Source: Atherinomorus stipes
Taxonomy: Eukaryota > Chordata > Actinopteri > Atheriniformes > Atherinidae
Reading direction: 5' to 3'
Assembly (NCBI GenBank): GCA_023101725.1
Contig: JALJCO010013358.1
Coordinates: forward strand, 372,001 to 436,000
DNA length: 64,000 nt
The translations under genes and the position numbers were made by a program. Below the pieces are notes generated by a model that made no database searches, had not been told where the DNA came from, and was given only the letters and a program-made list of their open reading frames with translations. Shown one piece after another: positions 27,601 to 35,386 of the stretch. Position 1 is the first letter of the stretch; every line of letters starts with the position of its first letter.

Positions 27601-27843
27601 AAAACAGAATAAATATTGAGGAACAAAGCAAATTTCCTTTCTTGAACAGAACCTTGTCTAGTGTGAGTTATATTAGCCACAATAACTTTGTCTGCTTTGT
27701 GCTGCTGTTATCAGAAAATGGAATTCTCAGCTTTAGCTTTTTTCTCTCTTCTCTCTTTCAGTAAGCCACCCAAACCCACAAAGACATCTCCTCCACCGCA
27801 GAAGCCCTTGACTCTGGCCTACGACGGTGACATGGACATGTAA
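338..27843 (+). CDS. thsd7b: thsd7b, 3' part (eight spliced exons): thrombospondin type-1 domain-containing protein 7B, C-terminal region
   Basis: The exons join as 338-483, 8792-8960, 14049-14222, 16857-16952, 22063-22145, 22668-22863, 23170-23257 and 27762-27843. Together they give 1031 coding bases before the stop, about 344 residues with all phases consistent. The product is a type I membrane glycoprotein. In order one sees TSP1 modules (WSPC, CGEG, WSSWSSC and spaced Cys), a Cys-rich segment (CGCEKGYTE), a 24-residue hydrophobic helix starting WVYAVTVVGFIV, and a short tail rich in Pro and Lys ending LTLAYDGDMDM. That ending is typical of THSD7 proteins. THSD7B is preferred over THSD7A because of the exon wording and because hnmt follows, as I recall for human. 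Upstream exons are outside the window. One intron uses a GC donor. All introns are loaded with repeats. Confidence 0.92.
484..1163. other. thsd7b intron, unique-looking
   Basis: No exon and no recognisable repeat boundaries seen. Confidence 0.5.
1164..1219. repeat. (TA)n microsatellite
   Basis: About 28 uninterrupted TA units. Confidence 0.97.
1390..1953. mobile_element. hAT-like MITE (CAGGGGTGCCCAA ends)
   Basis: The left end CAGGGGTGCCCAA is mirrored by TTTGGGCACCCTG at 1941-1953. Inside, 'ggcccgc' motifs occur near both ends. The flanks gtctagtt and gtttaaca are only a weak target duplication. 564 bp, AT-rich interior, no coding capacity. Confidence 0.75.
2310..3263. mobile_element. MITE with GCTGGGTTTCCAT termini
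   Basis: The termini gctgggtttccattaca (2310) and tgtcatggaaacccagc (ending 3263) are inverted copies. The 'tttccatt' motif is repeated inside near 2391-2400, 3080 and 3197. A segment near 2995-3050 is similar to part of another element at 29105-29165. The superfamily is not clear. Confidence 0.7.
3360..3976. mobile_element. PIF/Harbinger-like non-autonomous element with TAA target duplication
   Basis: The left end GGGCACATACACAAAGC and the inverted right end GCTTTGTGAATGCGCCC are flanked by TAA at 3357-3359 and 3977-3979. A 3 bp TAA/TTA duplication is characteristic of PIF/Harbinger. The subterminal 'cggactctga' and 'actcggtccg' motifs repeat near both ends. It contains a relic of a Myb-like ORF. 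Confidence 0.75.
3634..3768 (+). pseudogene. relic of a Harbinger Myb/SANT-like DNA-binding protein
   Basis: The peptide starts MARGQTWSDKEVKALMDIW and continues through DESISQLFQ before a stop at 3766-3768. A 'WS..E...L..IW..ESI...' pattern at the start of a protein resembles the Myb/trihelix-like accessory protein of fish PIF/Harbinger elements. Only about 44 residues remain and the rest of the domain is lost, so it is read as a relic. The element identity is supported by the TAA-flanked termini. The family call is by eye. Confidence 0.5.
3980..6298. other. thsd7b intron
   Basis: No exon seen. A short (TA)n patch lies at about 4419-4442. A stretch at 4627-4670 ('acttttattgatccc') reads like the reverse-strand 3' end of a fish LINE. 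Confidence 0.45.
6299..7668. mobile_element. inverted-repeat element with GGTGTGGCAAG ends, carrying a nested TTAA element
   Basis: 'aggtaaggtcggtgtggcaa' near 6299 is inverted as 'ttgccacacctaactta' at 7652-7668. The interior holds a second repeat unit (about 6808-7282), so the element appears to be the older host. No transposase is visible. Confidence 0.55.
6808..7282. repeat. TTAA-type repeat, uninterrupted copy
   Basis: The right end 'agtccctttaa' (7272-7282) is the inverse of the left end 'ttaaagggact' of the related copy at 32138. The body (6823-7120) matches 32150-32242 and 34868-35080 in the same order, including 'gcgtgcacaaactgaagcta' and 'cagttgatctgga'. The other copy is split there by a LINE. 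The TTAA edge suggests a piggyBac- or Kolobok-like MITE. Confidence 0.7.
8068..8262. mobile_element. hAT-type MITE with perfect 8 bp target duplication
   Basis: The ends 'caagggtggggaacc' and 'ggttccccaccgctg' are inverted copies. Both flanks are atctaaaa (8060-8067 and 8263-8270). An inner inverted pair, 'cacctgattcaaa' and 'tttgaatcaggtg', makes the unit strongly foldback. A related copy lies at 10378-10578 in the opposite orientation. Confidence 0.9.
8271..8791. other. thsd7b intron
   Basis: AT-rich intronic sequence with nothing recognised. It ends in the acceptor ctgtgcag. Confidence 0.5.
8792..8960 (+). CDS. thsd7b: thsd7b exon (TSP1 module) with GC splice donor
   Basis: The acceptor is gtgcag|GGG and the exon starts in phase 0. 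It encodes GAECGEGLRRRNLSCIVH and ends FVPCPG. The last base gives phase 1, matching the next exon, which begins GA GAT TGC. The boundary is CCAG|GCAAAG: no GT is available and the phase fits only this cut, so the intron is GC-AG. Confidence 0.88.
8961..10078. other. thsd7b intron
   Basis: No exon seen. A stretch at about 9935-10050 with repeated 'agagtgaaa', 'ttaac' and 'gttaa' motifs looks like a short fish repeat, unclassified. Confidence 0.4.
10079..10240. repeat. dispersed repeat, copy 1
   Basis: 'caacctggaccttattt', 'catgcatttactca', 'gtaacatttctgcatcac' and 'tgactcctttg' recur in the same order at 49550-49712. No clear terminal structure. Confidence 0.65.
10378..10578. mobile_element. 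hAT-type MITE, inverted relative of 8068-8262
   Basis: It starts CAGTGGCGGGGAACC and ends GGTTCCCCACCACCG. Inside, 'cacctgattcaaatcaa' and 'ttgatttgaatcaggtg' pair. The flanks agtttaat and gtttaaat are an imperfect 8 bp duplication. Confidence 0.8.
10877..11443. mobile_element. MITE of the TAGGGGTGGG/ATCGATACACTGAAATAT group, nested
   Basis: The left end is 'atagggatgggtattagc'. The right end, 'gtgatatttcagtgtattga' followed by 'ttttgtcccactccta', is the inverse of the standalone copy at 53096. It carries the 'ctcgggagattttgcaa' and 'gcgagatttcgtt' motifs shared by the family. Confidence 0.65.
11552..12097. mobile_element. TTAA-flanked MITE
   Basis: The left end TTAAAGGTACAGTATGTAA and the right end TTACACACTGTATCTTTAA are inverted copies with TTAA at both edges. 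TTAA duplication is typical of piggyBac- or Kolobok-type elements. No ORF. Confidence 0.8.
12430..14048. other. thsd7b intron
   Basis: No exon and no defined repeat seen. It ends with the acceptor gcccacag. Confidence 0.45.
14049..14222 (+). CDS. thsd7b: thsd7b exon (TSP1 module)
   Basis: Phase 1 at both ends. It encodes DCHLTEWSSWSSCQLTC, then GRSFESIGRQARSR and CPQQVFETQPCK. WSSWSSC and the Cys spacing are the TSP1 core with its C-mannosylation-type Trp motif. Acceptor gcccacag, donor AAAG|gtaaat. Confidence 0.93.
14518..14672. repeat. MITE fragment (GGCTGTCAGGTGATTAA end)
   Basis: 'gggctgtcaggtgattaaaa' followed by 'ttaatctaattaatcaca' is the inverse of the right part of the element at 31404-31808. 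It continues with the shared 'gtggggaacaatggtcctcaa' block. Confidence 0.65.
14673..15165. other. thsd7b intron
   Basis: Nothing recognised. Confidence 0.4.
15166..15813. mobile_element. Harbinger-like MITE with TAAACCCGG/CCAGGCTTTA ends
   Basis: The left 'taaacccggaatgcactgtg' and right 'cacagtgtatcccaggcttta' are imperfect inverted copies bordered by TAA/TTA-like triplets. The interior has 'cgtgtgtcgtgcgtcgtgc' and a CTT/GTT-rich patch near 15625-15680. Confidence 0.55.
15814..16856. other. thsd7b intron
   Basis: Unique-looking; ends in the acceptor tttctacag. Confidence 0.45.
16857..16952 (+). CDS. thsd7b: thsd7b exon
   Basis: Phase 1 to phase 1. It encodes GKCHSYQWKTGGWSNNERAV and ends WCQRSDGVNVT. 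Acceptor tttctacag, donor ACAG|gtgaac. It is part of a TSP1-like module following the previous exon. Confidence 0.93.
16953..17931. other. thsd7b intron
   Basis: AT-rich intron; nothing recognised. Confidence 0.45.
17934..18472. mobile_element. Tc1/mariner-type MITE, copy 1, TA target duplication
   Basis: The left 'cagccatccttaaaaatgat' and right 'agttttgaggacgactg' are inverted relatives, with TA at 17932-17933 and 18473-18474. Related copies end at 46869 and span 62460-62963. Confidence 0.75.
18734..18952. repeat. poly(A)/poly(G) homopolymer tract
   Basis: Long A runs (over 45 in a row near 18798-18845) change into alternating A and G runs with almost no C or T. The texture is typical of a low-quality consensus across a homopolymer. 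Confidence 0.9.
19789..19843. repeat. (TTA)n microsatellite
   Basis: About 18 TTA/ATT units. Confidence 0.95.
20041..21160. repeat. minisatellite, 28 units of exactly 40 bp
   Basis: The unit is built around 'ctgataggctaccaccatca' followed by 'tgtgayacagaagctaga'. The 1120 bp array is exactly 28 x 40 with no length variants. Substitutions fall at a few fixed sites (acctg/atctg, gata/ggta, gtgac/gtgat/gtaac, agaag/agtag). It lies inside the MITE at 19363-21330, in a thsd7b intron. Confidence 0.97.
21331..22062. other. thsd7b intron
   Basis: Nothing recognised; ends in the acceptor tctccag. Confidence 0.45.
22063..22145 (+). CDS. thsd7b: thsd7b exon (Cys-rich)
   Basis: Enters in phase 1, leaves in phase 0. 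It encodes GGCFPQKRPATLRHCHPPC and then TKPFSHCTP. Acceptor tttctccag, donor CCG|gtaaga. Confidence 0.9.
22146..22667. other. thsd7b intron
   Basis: Nothing recognised; acceptor aatacag. Confidence 0.45.
22668..22863 (+). CDS. thsd7b: thsd7b exon (CGCEKGYTE, membrane-proximal)
   Basis: Phase 0 to phase 1. It encodes SGVCGCEKGYTEVMTSHGFL, then CTRTPGMD and a polar linker ending WTLRPVGP. Donor CCCAG|gtagtg. It forms the juxtamembrane extracellular segment. Confidence 0.93.
23170..23257 (+). CDS. thsd7b: thsd7b exon (transmembrane helix)
   Basis: Phase 1 to phase 2. It encodes DGRVKL followed by WVYAVTVVGFIVILFIIALS and a few more hydrophobic residues, a single membrane span. Acceptor ttttgcag, donor TG|gtatgt; the split Cys codon is completed at 27762. 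Confidence 0.93.
23395..24100. repeat. inverted-repeat element, unclassified
   Basis: 'ctccttcaaacgcagcctac' near 23471 is matched in inverse by 'gtaggatgcgtccttcaaag' near 24002, each next to 'aatgaggcc'- or 'ggcctac'-type blocks. Outer ends are not defined. Confidence 0.4.
24394..25478. repeat. G-rich low-complexity zone
   Basis: Runs of 8-30 G are separated by short T-rich or mixed segments, with little C on this strand. Long proline- or glycine-rich open frames on either strand arise only from the G runs and lack domain structure. It could be G-quadruplex-prone DNA or an assembly artefact. Confidence 0.85.
25479..25948. repeat. A-rich, nearly C-free low-complexity zone
   Basis: About 470 bp dominated by A with 'aataaa', 'gaaaa' and 'taaa' words and very few C. 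It abuts the G-rich zone directly. Confidence 0.85.
26181..26736. mobile_element. TTAA-flanked MITE
   Basis: The ends TTAAAGGTAGAGTCCGGACT and AACTTTGGACTCTACCTTTAA are inverted relatives with TTAA at both edges. No ORF. Confidence 0.85.
26850..27474. mobile_element. hAT-like ATCGGCC element (family A) with nested ATCGATA unit (family B), copy 1
   Basis: Perfect 8 bp flanks gtctttaa lie at 26842-26849 and 27475-27482. The ends TAGGTATGCACGATAT and ATATTGTGCATCTCTA are inverted relatives. A family B unit occupies about 27047-27320. The same composite recurs at 42607 and 63661. Confidence 0.88.
27762..27843 (+). CDS. thsd7b: thsd7b last exon (cytoplasmic tail and stop)
   Basis: The acceptor tctttcag is followed by T, completing a Cys codon. 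It encodes KPPKPTKTSPPPQK and then PLTLAYDGDMDM before TAA at 27841-27843. Confidence 0.95.
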
Positions 27844-28449
27844 CCAGGCTGCTATACCTCACGAGGACGTGCTCGGCCTTGGACAGAACCCCGGCTGCGT
27901 TCAGATCGTTAGCAAGCACAGATCCTTAGCATACCACTGACACGTCTGAGCCGGACGCAGGATAAAACAAAAAAAGTCGAGCAAATGGACGATTAGAAAT
28001 GCTCATGCGTGGTTTGCTGCTGAAGGGCGATGCAGCCCTGAAGTTCGTAGAAGCAGAACCAAAGCCGAAGAAGGTGAGAGCGAAACATGGTCCTAGTTTG
28101 TTTTCGTTTGTTGTTTTTTAACTGCTTGCGACATGAACGCACAGTTGAATATCCGTCTGCAAATCGAACAATACAAGACTGAAGCAGTGAATCCACAAGT
28201 GTTGATCGTGGAGTTTGTTGTGTCAATCAAAGGGACCACATTTTTCCCACTATTTCCTTTTTATTTGTCTTTTTTTTTCTTGTATTGTGAGGGAGACTAC
28301 ATATCTTGAGTCTGCAGTCACTCATGATTTTCAAACGTTCAACAACAGAAAATTACATTTCTTTCTCATCAGTGCTGGATCTTTGTGACGGGAAACGTGA
28401 CAAGACCTCCGGGTAAACGAAACAGCCTTTTTTTGAATTTCTGAATAAA
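27844..28449 (+). other. thsd7b 3' UTR (probable)
   Basis: Sequence after the stop has no coding signal. The first good polyadenylation hexamer AATAAA is at 28444-28449. A second is at 28928-28933, just before a MITE. Confidence 0.55.
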
Positions 28450-28936
28450 CAAAATGGTTTATGCACTACGTTAGTGCTGATTCAGTTTTGTTTTAGTTTC
28501 TTCTTTCCGATGACTTTTCTAATGTTTTACCTGTAATGCAAGTTTTTGCTGTCTGATTGTGTTTTGTCAATGATGCCATATGTTGTGTATATGTGGAAAC
28601 CAAAAGCAAGCCTGCCTTGAGTTTAACGATAGTGATGCAGTTATCTCTCCTCCCTCATAAGACACTCGGCCACTGATGATGAAATTAATTAACAGCCTAA
28701 AAATGTCTTTTTCGTTAAAAAGAAAAAAAAGCACTAGTTTTTTGACGGGTGCAATCGAAAAAACAAATACAGACCTTTGATGCAAATGAAGTTATCAGAT
28801 ACCAGCATGATAAAGATCATACCTCATGTTCACATGTTCACCAGATGCAAAACAAAACAAACCTGATGACCAAAACACACGGGGACTAAAAGAAAGATTT
28901 ATCCACTGGGTCGCATACAGTGTCTTCAATAAAGTA

Positions 28937-29459
28937 CCGTATTTTCCGGACTATAAGTCGCATCAGTCAAAAAATGCATCATGAACAGGAAAAAAACATA
29001 TATTCGTTGCACCGGACTATAACTTGTATTTATTTATTTAAAATAGGGTGATTTTCGGATTTTTCAAATCCTATTTGTTACTGCTAAAAATTACCCAATC
29101 AGTTCAATTCCACAGTTAATGCCTGTAAATGATCATAAACATCATAACTAAGAAGGATAAACATGTTTTTTTATGGATTTGCTCCACCACACAGGCGGCA
29201 GTACAGCCAGATATCCAAAATAAACTCCTCTCACTGAGATAAGGCTATTTGGGAATGTTTGTCCTTTGAGCAGAATATAGTTGTAACAAGCCTAGAGCGC
29301 CCTCTTTTGACATTAGACGGTAATGTTTACTCATTGGCTCATGTCAGTCAATTTGAATTGATACTGAAAAATATGTTAAATTGTATATGTTTTTATATAT
29401 AAGTCGCACAAGCTGCCAAACTATGGAAAAAAGTGTGACTTATAGTCCGGAAAATACGG
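28937..29459. mobile_element. MITE with CCGTATTTTCCGGACTATAA ends and TA duplication
   Basis: The left CCGTATTTTCCGGACTATAA and right TTATAGTCCGGAAAATACGG are exact inverted copies, with TA at 28935-28936 and 29460-29461. This end sequence is widespread in fish genomes. A TA duplication suggests Tc1/mariner type, which I infer rather than know. Confidence 0.88.
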
Positions 29460-29461
29460 TA

Positions 29462-31347
29462 ACTCTAGTTCATTTTTTATTCATTTATTTTATAATTACT
29501 GCCCAGATTTTTTCAAAGATGTCAGAGTTTGTTTTATCCTACTTTTTTTATACTTCACAACCAAATACAAGGTCACTTGGTAATCACTTTGCTCACAATG
29601 AAGCTTTTGGTTGTTTGTTTTCCATATTTTTGCACAATAATACAGGGCTTGAACATGAAAGATTGCAGATACCAAATATCTCTGTAAAGTATTGTGTTAT
29701 TCAGCTCTGGGTTTTTTCCATCTCTGCATATTTCTGCTCAGTCAACAGCATTTTGCCTCTGTATAACCTTTTTGGTGTGGATCCTTTGGTGCGTTATTCA
29801 TTCACCCCAGTGGAAAAAAAAATTAGATTTTGACACCTAACCAGAGTTAATGCTGTTTGTCGTTCTGCCTCCACAAAACTGAAGATTTGAAGGTCTTGTG
29901 TTATCTGACCACCTTCTGAATGTATGTAATCAGTAACTCTATAATCTTAATGGTTGTACAAATATGGTTGTTACACGTGGCAACGACTGTATTCCAACCG
30001 CTGACTGTATGTAGGCATGCTTGATCTATTTTGGCAGAAAGTGCTCCAAGTGGCCTTGCAAAGACTCTGTTTCATAAGTTGCCAAACATTTCCGAGTAGT
30101 TTCTTCTAGGCAGTGTTTCTAATATTTGACCAACAAAAAGCACACATGGTGAATTTTGGTTCAAAGGAAAACCCAATTATTCGATTTTCATCGTTTCCAG
30201 ATAACTCGTTATCGAGGAAAAAACAATCTTGGGTGCACAAAATAACTGTTGGGTAATGTCCCAGATATCTAAAGGCATTTTCACCCATTGTTTACAGTAC
30301 CATGTTATTTGTGTTATTGTGTGTACATGGAGAACTGGACAAAAGTGCAAATAAATTGTTAAACCATGTGATAATAAAGGCTCGTTTTTCCTTCCTGTTT
30401 GTGAAAGAGACGCTCCAGTCCTGCCGAGATCTTCCTCGGCTCCTTGGGCTCCGAGTCCTGATAAATTGTAATTACCGCAGACTGCTGTAGGCAAAGCCCA
30501 GAACAGATAAGTAGTTGATAAGATTCATCTTGCCCTCCAGTCAGATTCCCAGTCTGATAGTCCCGGGATGATCGCAGGCTGCGAGGGAAACAGAGTTTAA
30601 ATCTTTGTCTCATCTAATTCATTTATTTAAGACTGTCACTTTTGTTTAAGGCGAGGTTGGATTAAAACGCTTGTGTCACGGCCACCTAATCTGTGGCAAA
30701 GACGCGGGCCGATCTTGTCATGTCCAATCCATCTCATTTGATCATCTTCCAAGATGTATTTGCAGCTTTTAGTGAAGATTTATGAACACGGACACAGTTC
30801 CAGTTTTTCATTTTAATTCATTTAATTTGTCTAAATATGAAAGCTGGATCTTTCTAATAAATTGTGGTTTGCAGAAGTTGGCCAGAGGATGAAAACAGAG
30901 TCAATGTTAAACTGGAAAAATCAAAAATGTTTAAAATTATGAACATTTATCATCATTTGTCACTGCTTTATCATATGATCATATACATCCCTGCAACAAA
31001 GTTTGTGTCATGTTTAGTCCTCGTTAATTTATATCTTCTTAAATCTATAGTGAATACTTACTGTATGGTGTTTATGCATGAACAGGCTTTTGGATGAGCA
31101 GGATTCCCACAATGTTCCCATCAAGGCTTGATTGCACGGGATAGTCGAGCTGCTGACGCCTCTTTGATGACTTAGGAAATGTCTTGAGGACCAAACAGCC
31201 AAGGCACTTACCTTTGACTCCACTGATCACAATGAAAAGCATCGAGTTTGAAGGATTACCCCGCCCCCACTCCCCCTCCGAAAACTACACTGAAGTATTG
31301 GGACTCTTTGTTGTATACGTAGATCTATTTATAAATATACATACGCA
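29462..31347. other. intergenic, no gene seen
   Basis: No gene or defined repeat recognised downstream of thsd7b. Confidence 0.45.
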
Positions 31348-31349
31348 TA

Positions 31350-31402
<53 letters not shown>
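31348..31402. repeat. (TA)n microsatellite
   Basis: About 25 TA units. Confidence 0.95.
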
Positions 31403-31403
<1 letters not shown>

Positions 31404-31405
<2 letters not shown>

Positions 31406-31808
31406 GCTGTCAGTTTAATGCATTAATTAGAATAATTAATTACACTGTAAATTAATGCTTTGTAAAAAATTATTGCGATTAATTCAGAGTGCCATTTCAG
31501 TACACGAGCATTTTATATTTGGCCCACTGAACAACCCGGGCAGTGTGTGGCGGTTATGCACCTAAAGTAAAACTGTTTGCCAACTGCCAATACACACAAG
31601 AAGAAGAAGAAGACATGTCAATGAGTCATACAGAACTTCATAGGCTGTGTTAGAGCAGGGTTGCATGGAAAACTTAAAGGGCTGCGACCCTTGAGAACCA
31701 TTGTTCTCCACGACTGCTTTAGGTGATATGAGATTAAAATGCAATTAATTAGATTAATTGATTACAAATCTTGTAATTAATTAGATCCATTTCTTTAATC
31801 ACCTGACC
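31404..31808. mobile_element. MITE with GCTGTCAG/CTGAC ends and ATTAAT-rich termini
   Basis: The left 'tagctgtcagtttaatgc' and right 'ctttaatcacctgac' are inverted relatives, with 'attaattaga' repeats near both ends. The block at 31600-31720 matches 14585-14672 in inverse orientation. Confidence 0.65.
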
Positions 31809-32137
31809 CAAATCCAGGTGTGAACAACTTGTTGCATCGTTCCCAAGAAGACTCATGGCTGTACTAGCTCAAAAGGATATTTCTACTCAGTACTGACCAA
31901 AGGGTCTGAATGTAATATTTCATTTTTTCTTCTTGAACAAATTTGCAAAAAAAAAAATTCGTTTGTGTTTTTTTCTGTTAAGATGGGGTGCTGAGTGTAC
32001 ATTAATGACAAATAAAATTAACCATTTTTATTTCAGCAAATGGCTGCAATGAAACAATGAGTAAAAGTTTAAAGGGATCTGAATACTTTCGGTACCCACT
32101 GTACAGAGTTTGAGTTTATTTGAAATGTGACAGTGCA

Positions 32138-32242
32138 TATTAAAGGGACTACAGGCAAGATTAAGAAACGAAACTCGCGACTGCCGTGACTGGCTGCAGC
32201 CATGAGCCAAGCCGTCCCGGGAGCGTGCACAAACTGAAGCTA
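32138..32242. repeat. TTAA-type repeat, left half, interrupted copy
   Basis: It begins ttaaagggact and matches 6823-6910 up to 'gcgtgcacaaactgaagcta'. It is cut there by the LINE and resumes after it at about 34846. Confidence 0.75.
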
Positions 32243-34020
32243 GAAATCTGGAGGAACTTAAGGAACCTAACTGGAAACGATATAGTGAATAAGAGCATCA
32301 AAGAAATGCAATTGGATAAGGAGGTGACGAGTGACCACAATAAGATTGCAGCTGCCCTTAATACCTTTTTTGTAGATTCTGTTAAGAACTTAACAAAAAA
32401 CTCTGTGACTCCACTTGCACCCACTGTACCAATAAATAATGAAGCTCCAGTTTTTGAACTATGTACTGTATCTCAGCTGGAGATAGACAGAATAATCTGT
32501 GGTTTAAAAAATTCTAAGGCCAAGGATGCATTTGGTATAGATACAATTTTTCTTAAGAAAAATAAACAATCCCTTATTGCTCCCCTCACCAATATTATAA
32601 ATCAATCTATTACTGAAAGTATTTTCCCCAATCAATGGAAATTTTCAGTTATCACACCGATTTTTAAATCTGAGGACCCTATAAAAATGTGCAATTATAG
32701 ACCAATAAGCATTCTGCCAATAGTATCCAAAATTGCTGAAAAATGCATGGCAGAGCAGTTTTTAAAACATCTGAATAACAACCCATTTAATCTACACCCA
32801 ATGCAGTTTGGCTTTAGGAAACATCATTCAACTGAAACAGCAATATGTTATCTCTTAGAACAAATTAAACACAAGGTTGATAAAGGTGGTGTAATCGGGG
32901 CAGTATTCCTTGATTTAAAGAAAGCCTTTGACACTGTCAATCACCAGATCTTACTGAGTAAATTGTCTTCTTTTAATCTGTCCTTACGTACTATGCAATG
33001 GATGGAGTCATATCTGGCACAGAGACAACAATGTGTAAGAGTACAAAATGTAACATCTGCATTATGTGGAAATAATCTGGGTGTACCTCAAGGTTCAATC
33101 TTGGGACCATTGCTATTTAGTGTATATATAAACGACCTTCCCAATAACTGTCCACCCCATGTGCAATGCCAGATGTATGCTGATGATGCTGTTTTGTATG
33201 TTCATGCAAAAACTAAATCGCAAGCTGCTCAGGAACTGTCGTGTACAATGAGCAATATCTCTGACTGGATGGCGAACTCCGAGCTAATTTTGAATGTGTC
33301 TAAGACAGTCTGTATGTATTTCTCCAAAAACTCTAATGATGAGGATGAAAATCCTGCTGTGATGATAAAAGGAGCTAAACTTAAAGTGGTTCAAGAATTT
33401 AAATACTTGGGTGTTTTACTTGATTCAAGACTTTGCTTTAAACAACAAGTTAAGAAAACTGTGACTAAAATAAAACATAATATATCAAACTTCAGGTATA
33501 TTAGAGACAACTTAACTCTCGAATCGGCAAAGATATTTTTTAATTCAGTGATTTTATCACATATGACATATTGCACAACAAGTTGGGCACTGGCATGCAA
33601 GACGACCTTAAAACCAATTGAAACGGCATTCAAACAAGCTCTAAAAATTCTAGATAAAAAACCAAAAAGTTATCATCATTGCAGGATTTTAAAGAAACAC
33701 AACCTGATGAGCTGGGAAAATATGATTATATATGCAGATTGTATTTTGGTGTTTAAAATTCTCCATGGTTTGGCCCCCGCCCCATTAAAAGATTTCATAA
33801 AGAAAAAAGAAAACTCTAGCAGGTCGACCAGGTCCAGTTCCAGAGGTGACTGCCTGGTGCCATTTAGAAAAAGTACTTTTGGACAAACAGTGTTTTCATA
33901 CCGTGCCTCACAAACTTGGAATACAATACCTACATCTTTACGTGAGATTTCCACCCTAAAACTTTTTGCTAAACATCAAAACTATGGCTATTGGAAAATC
34001 AAATTTGTTCTCACAATTAA
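32243..34020 (+). pseudogene. reverse transcriptase of the Rex1-like LINE (truncated, frameshifted)
   Basis: RT blocks appear in order: CNYRPISILPIVSKIAEK, LHPMQFGFRKHHSTETA, AVFLDLKKAFDTVNH (first catalytic Asp), GVPQGSILGPLLFSVYINDL, QMYADDAVLY (YADD at 33176-33187), then KTVCMYFSK and EFKYLGVLLD. The catalytic motifs look intact. The open frame is chimeric at both ends. Its first 19 or so codons from the Met at 32186 belong to the interrupted host repeat. At about 33970 it slips out of phase: the expected C-terminus LLENQICSHN with stop at 34018-34020 lies in another frame. Read-through then runs into the microsatellite to 34387. It would not give a normal protein. Confidence 0.85.
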
Positions 34021-34044
34021 CATAAGGTCTCTTTTGCAGCTTCA

Positions 34045-34223
34045 AGTGTATATGTGGATATGTGTACTGTATGTGTATGGGCATGTGAAAATATGCGTGT
34101 TTAAAAGTATGTGTGTGTATGTATGTATGTCTACAGTATGTGTACAGTATGTGTATATGTGTGTATGTATATGTGTGTATATATATGTGTGTGTGTATGT
34201 ATGTATGTGCGTATGTGTGTGTA

Positions 34224-34266
<43 letters not shown>

Positions 34267-34554
34267 ATATATATGTGTATATATGTATATATGTATATGT
34301 GTGTGTGTGTGTCTATATATATATATATATATGTGGGTGTATGTACTGTATATGTATGTATGTATGTATGTGTGTGTATGTATGTAAATGTATGTTTATG
34401 TGTGTATATATGTGTATATGTGTATGTATGTAAGTGTGTCTGTATGTGTATATGTGTGTATGATTGTATATATGTATATGTATGTATGTGTTTACATGTG
34501 TGTCTGTGTGTATGTGTGTGTATGTATATATATATATATATGTGTGTATATGTG

Positions 34555-34593
<39 letters not shown>

Positions 34594-34600
34594 TATATAT
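34045..34600. repeat. (TG/TA)n microsatellite in the LINE 3' region
   Basis: About 550 bp of TG, TATG and TA words. Several open frames on both strands rich in Cys/Val/Tyr or His/Thr/Ile come only from this repeat. Confidence 0.95.
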
Positions 34601-34845
34601 AAAGATGAGTGTGGGGGGTGGAATATGTTATTACTTTTATTTTTTGTGTACCTGATCTCTCTGATCTCTCCTTTTCTATTATTAAGTTTTCAATGTTATT
34701 AGTGTTCTTATCACTTTTATTTTTCGTGTGTTGACTTGTCAAGGGTCTAAGGATGGAAATTAGCTTTGCTATAATCCTGCATATTTACATTTTATGTTCA
34801 TTAATATGCATTGTCCCTTTCAAATAAATAAATGACAAATGACAA

Positions 34846-35090
34846 AAACGTTGTTTATGACGCTGATAAAGTCTTTTTCTTCGTAATGACACTTTTCAGT
34901 GTCTTTCAGTTGATCTGGAGCGTTTGCTGATGGCAGAAGAATCCACAACTACAGTGTTTGAATTCACCGCTTCTTCTTCTTCCTGTCTCAAAAGTGTCGG
35001 GGACACGGATGCAGCGTCCTTTAACGTCACATCCGTAGACTGCGAGGAAAATTCGGCCACCAAATAGCAGCGCATTAAGGCCCTTTCAGA
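34846..35090. repeat. TTAA-type repeat, right half, interrupted copy
   Basis: From 'ctttttcttcgtaatgacac' it matches 6928-7130 in order ('cagttgatctgga', 'gcagaagaatcca', 'acagtgtttgaatt'). The distal TTAA end seen at 7282 is missing here. Confidence 0.7.
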
Positions 35091-35386
35091 TAGAACACGC
35101 AAAGTGCAGGCAGCCGGCAGCGAAACTATTTATGTGGTACCTCTCCTATTGGACGTGCGCTCCGATGTTGTCACAGCGCGTTGGCGCAGCGGTATCACCA
35201 GTACAGCGGCGGCATGCGCCCACCTCAACTAACTGTACAATCACACAGGTGAGGTTGTGCTGAAAAGAATGATACCAAACAAGGCAGGTAAACTTCTTCA
35301 AAAGTGAAATATAAAGGTCAAAACAAAAGTAGTGTAAAACGACCGTTTATACCCTCGGCCCCAGAGTAATGAACATAGGCCTACGC

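Larger units (their letters stand above)
32243..34845 (+). mobile_element. Rex1/Babar-like non-LTR retrotransposon, 5'-truncated
   Basis: The reverse transcriptase frame begins at the junction with the host repeat and no endonuclease domain is present, so the copy is 5'-truncated. After the coding part come a (TG/TA)n tract, a 3' tail of about 240 bp, and an end with tandem 'aaatgac' units (about 34829-34845). Boundaries are set by comparison with the uninterrupted host repeat at 6.8 kb. The Rex1 assignment rests on the remembered style of the RT motifs. Confidence 0.8.

Noticed and set aside
32186..34387. A single host gene of 733 codons
   Set aside because: The centre is LINE reverse transcriptase and both ends are foreign to it, one a host repeat and the other a microsatellite.
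34111..34742. Open frames rich in Cys/Val/Tyr or His/Thr/Ile
   Set aside because: Pure products of the (TG/TA)n microsatellite in the LINE 3' region.
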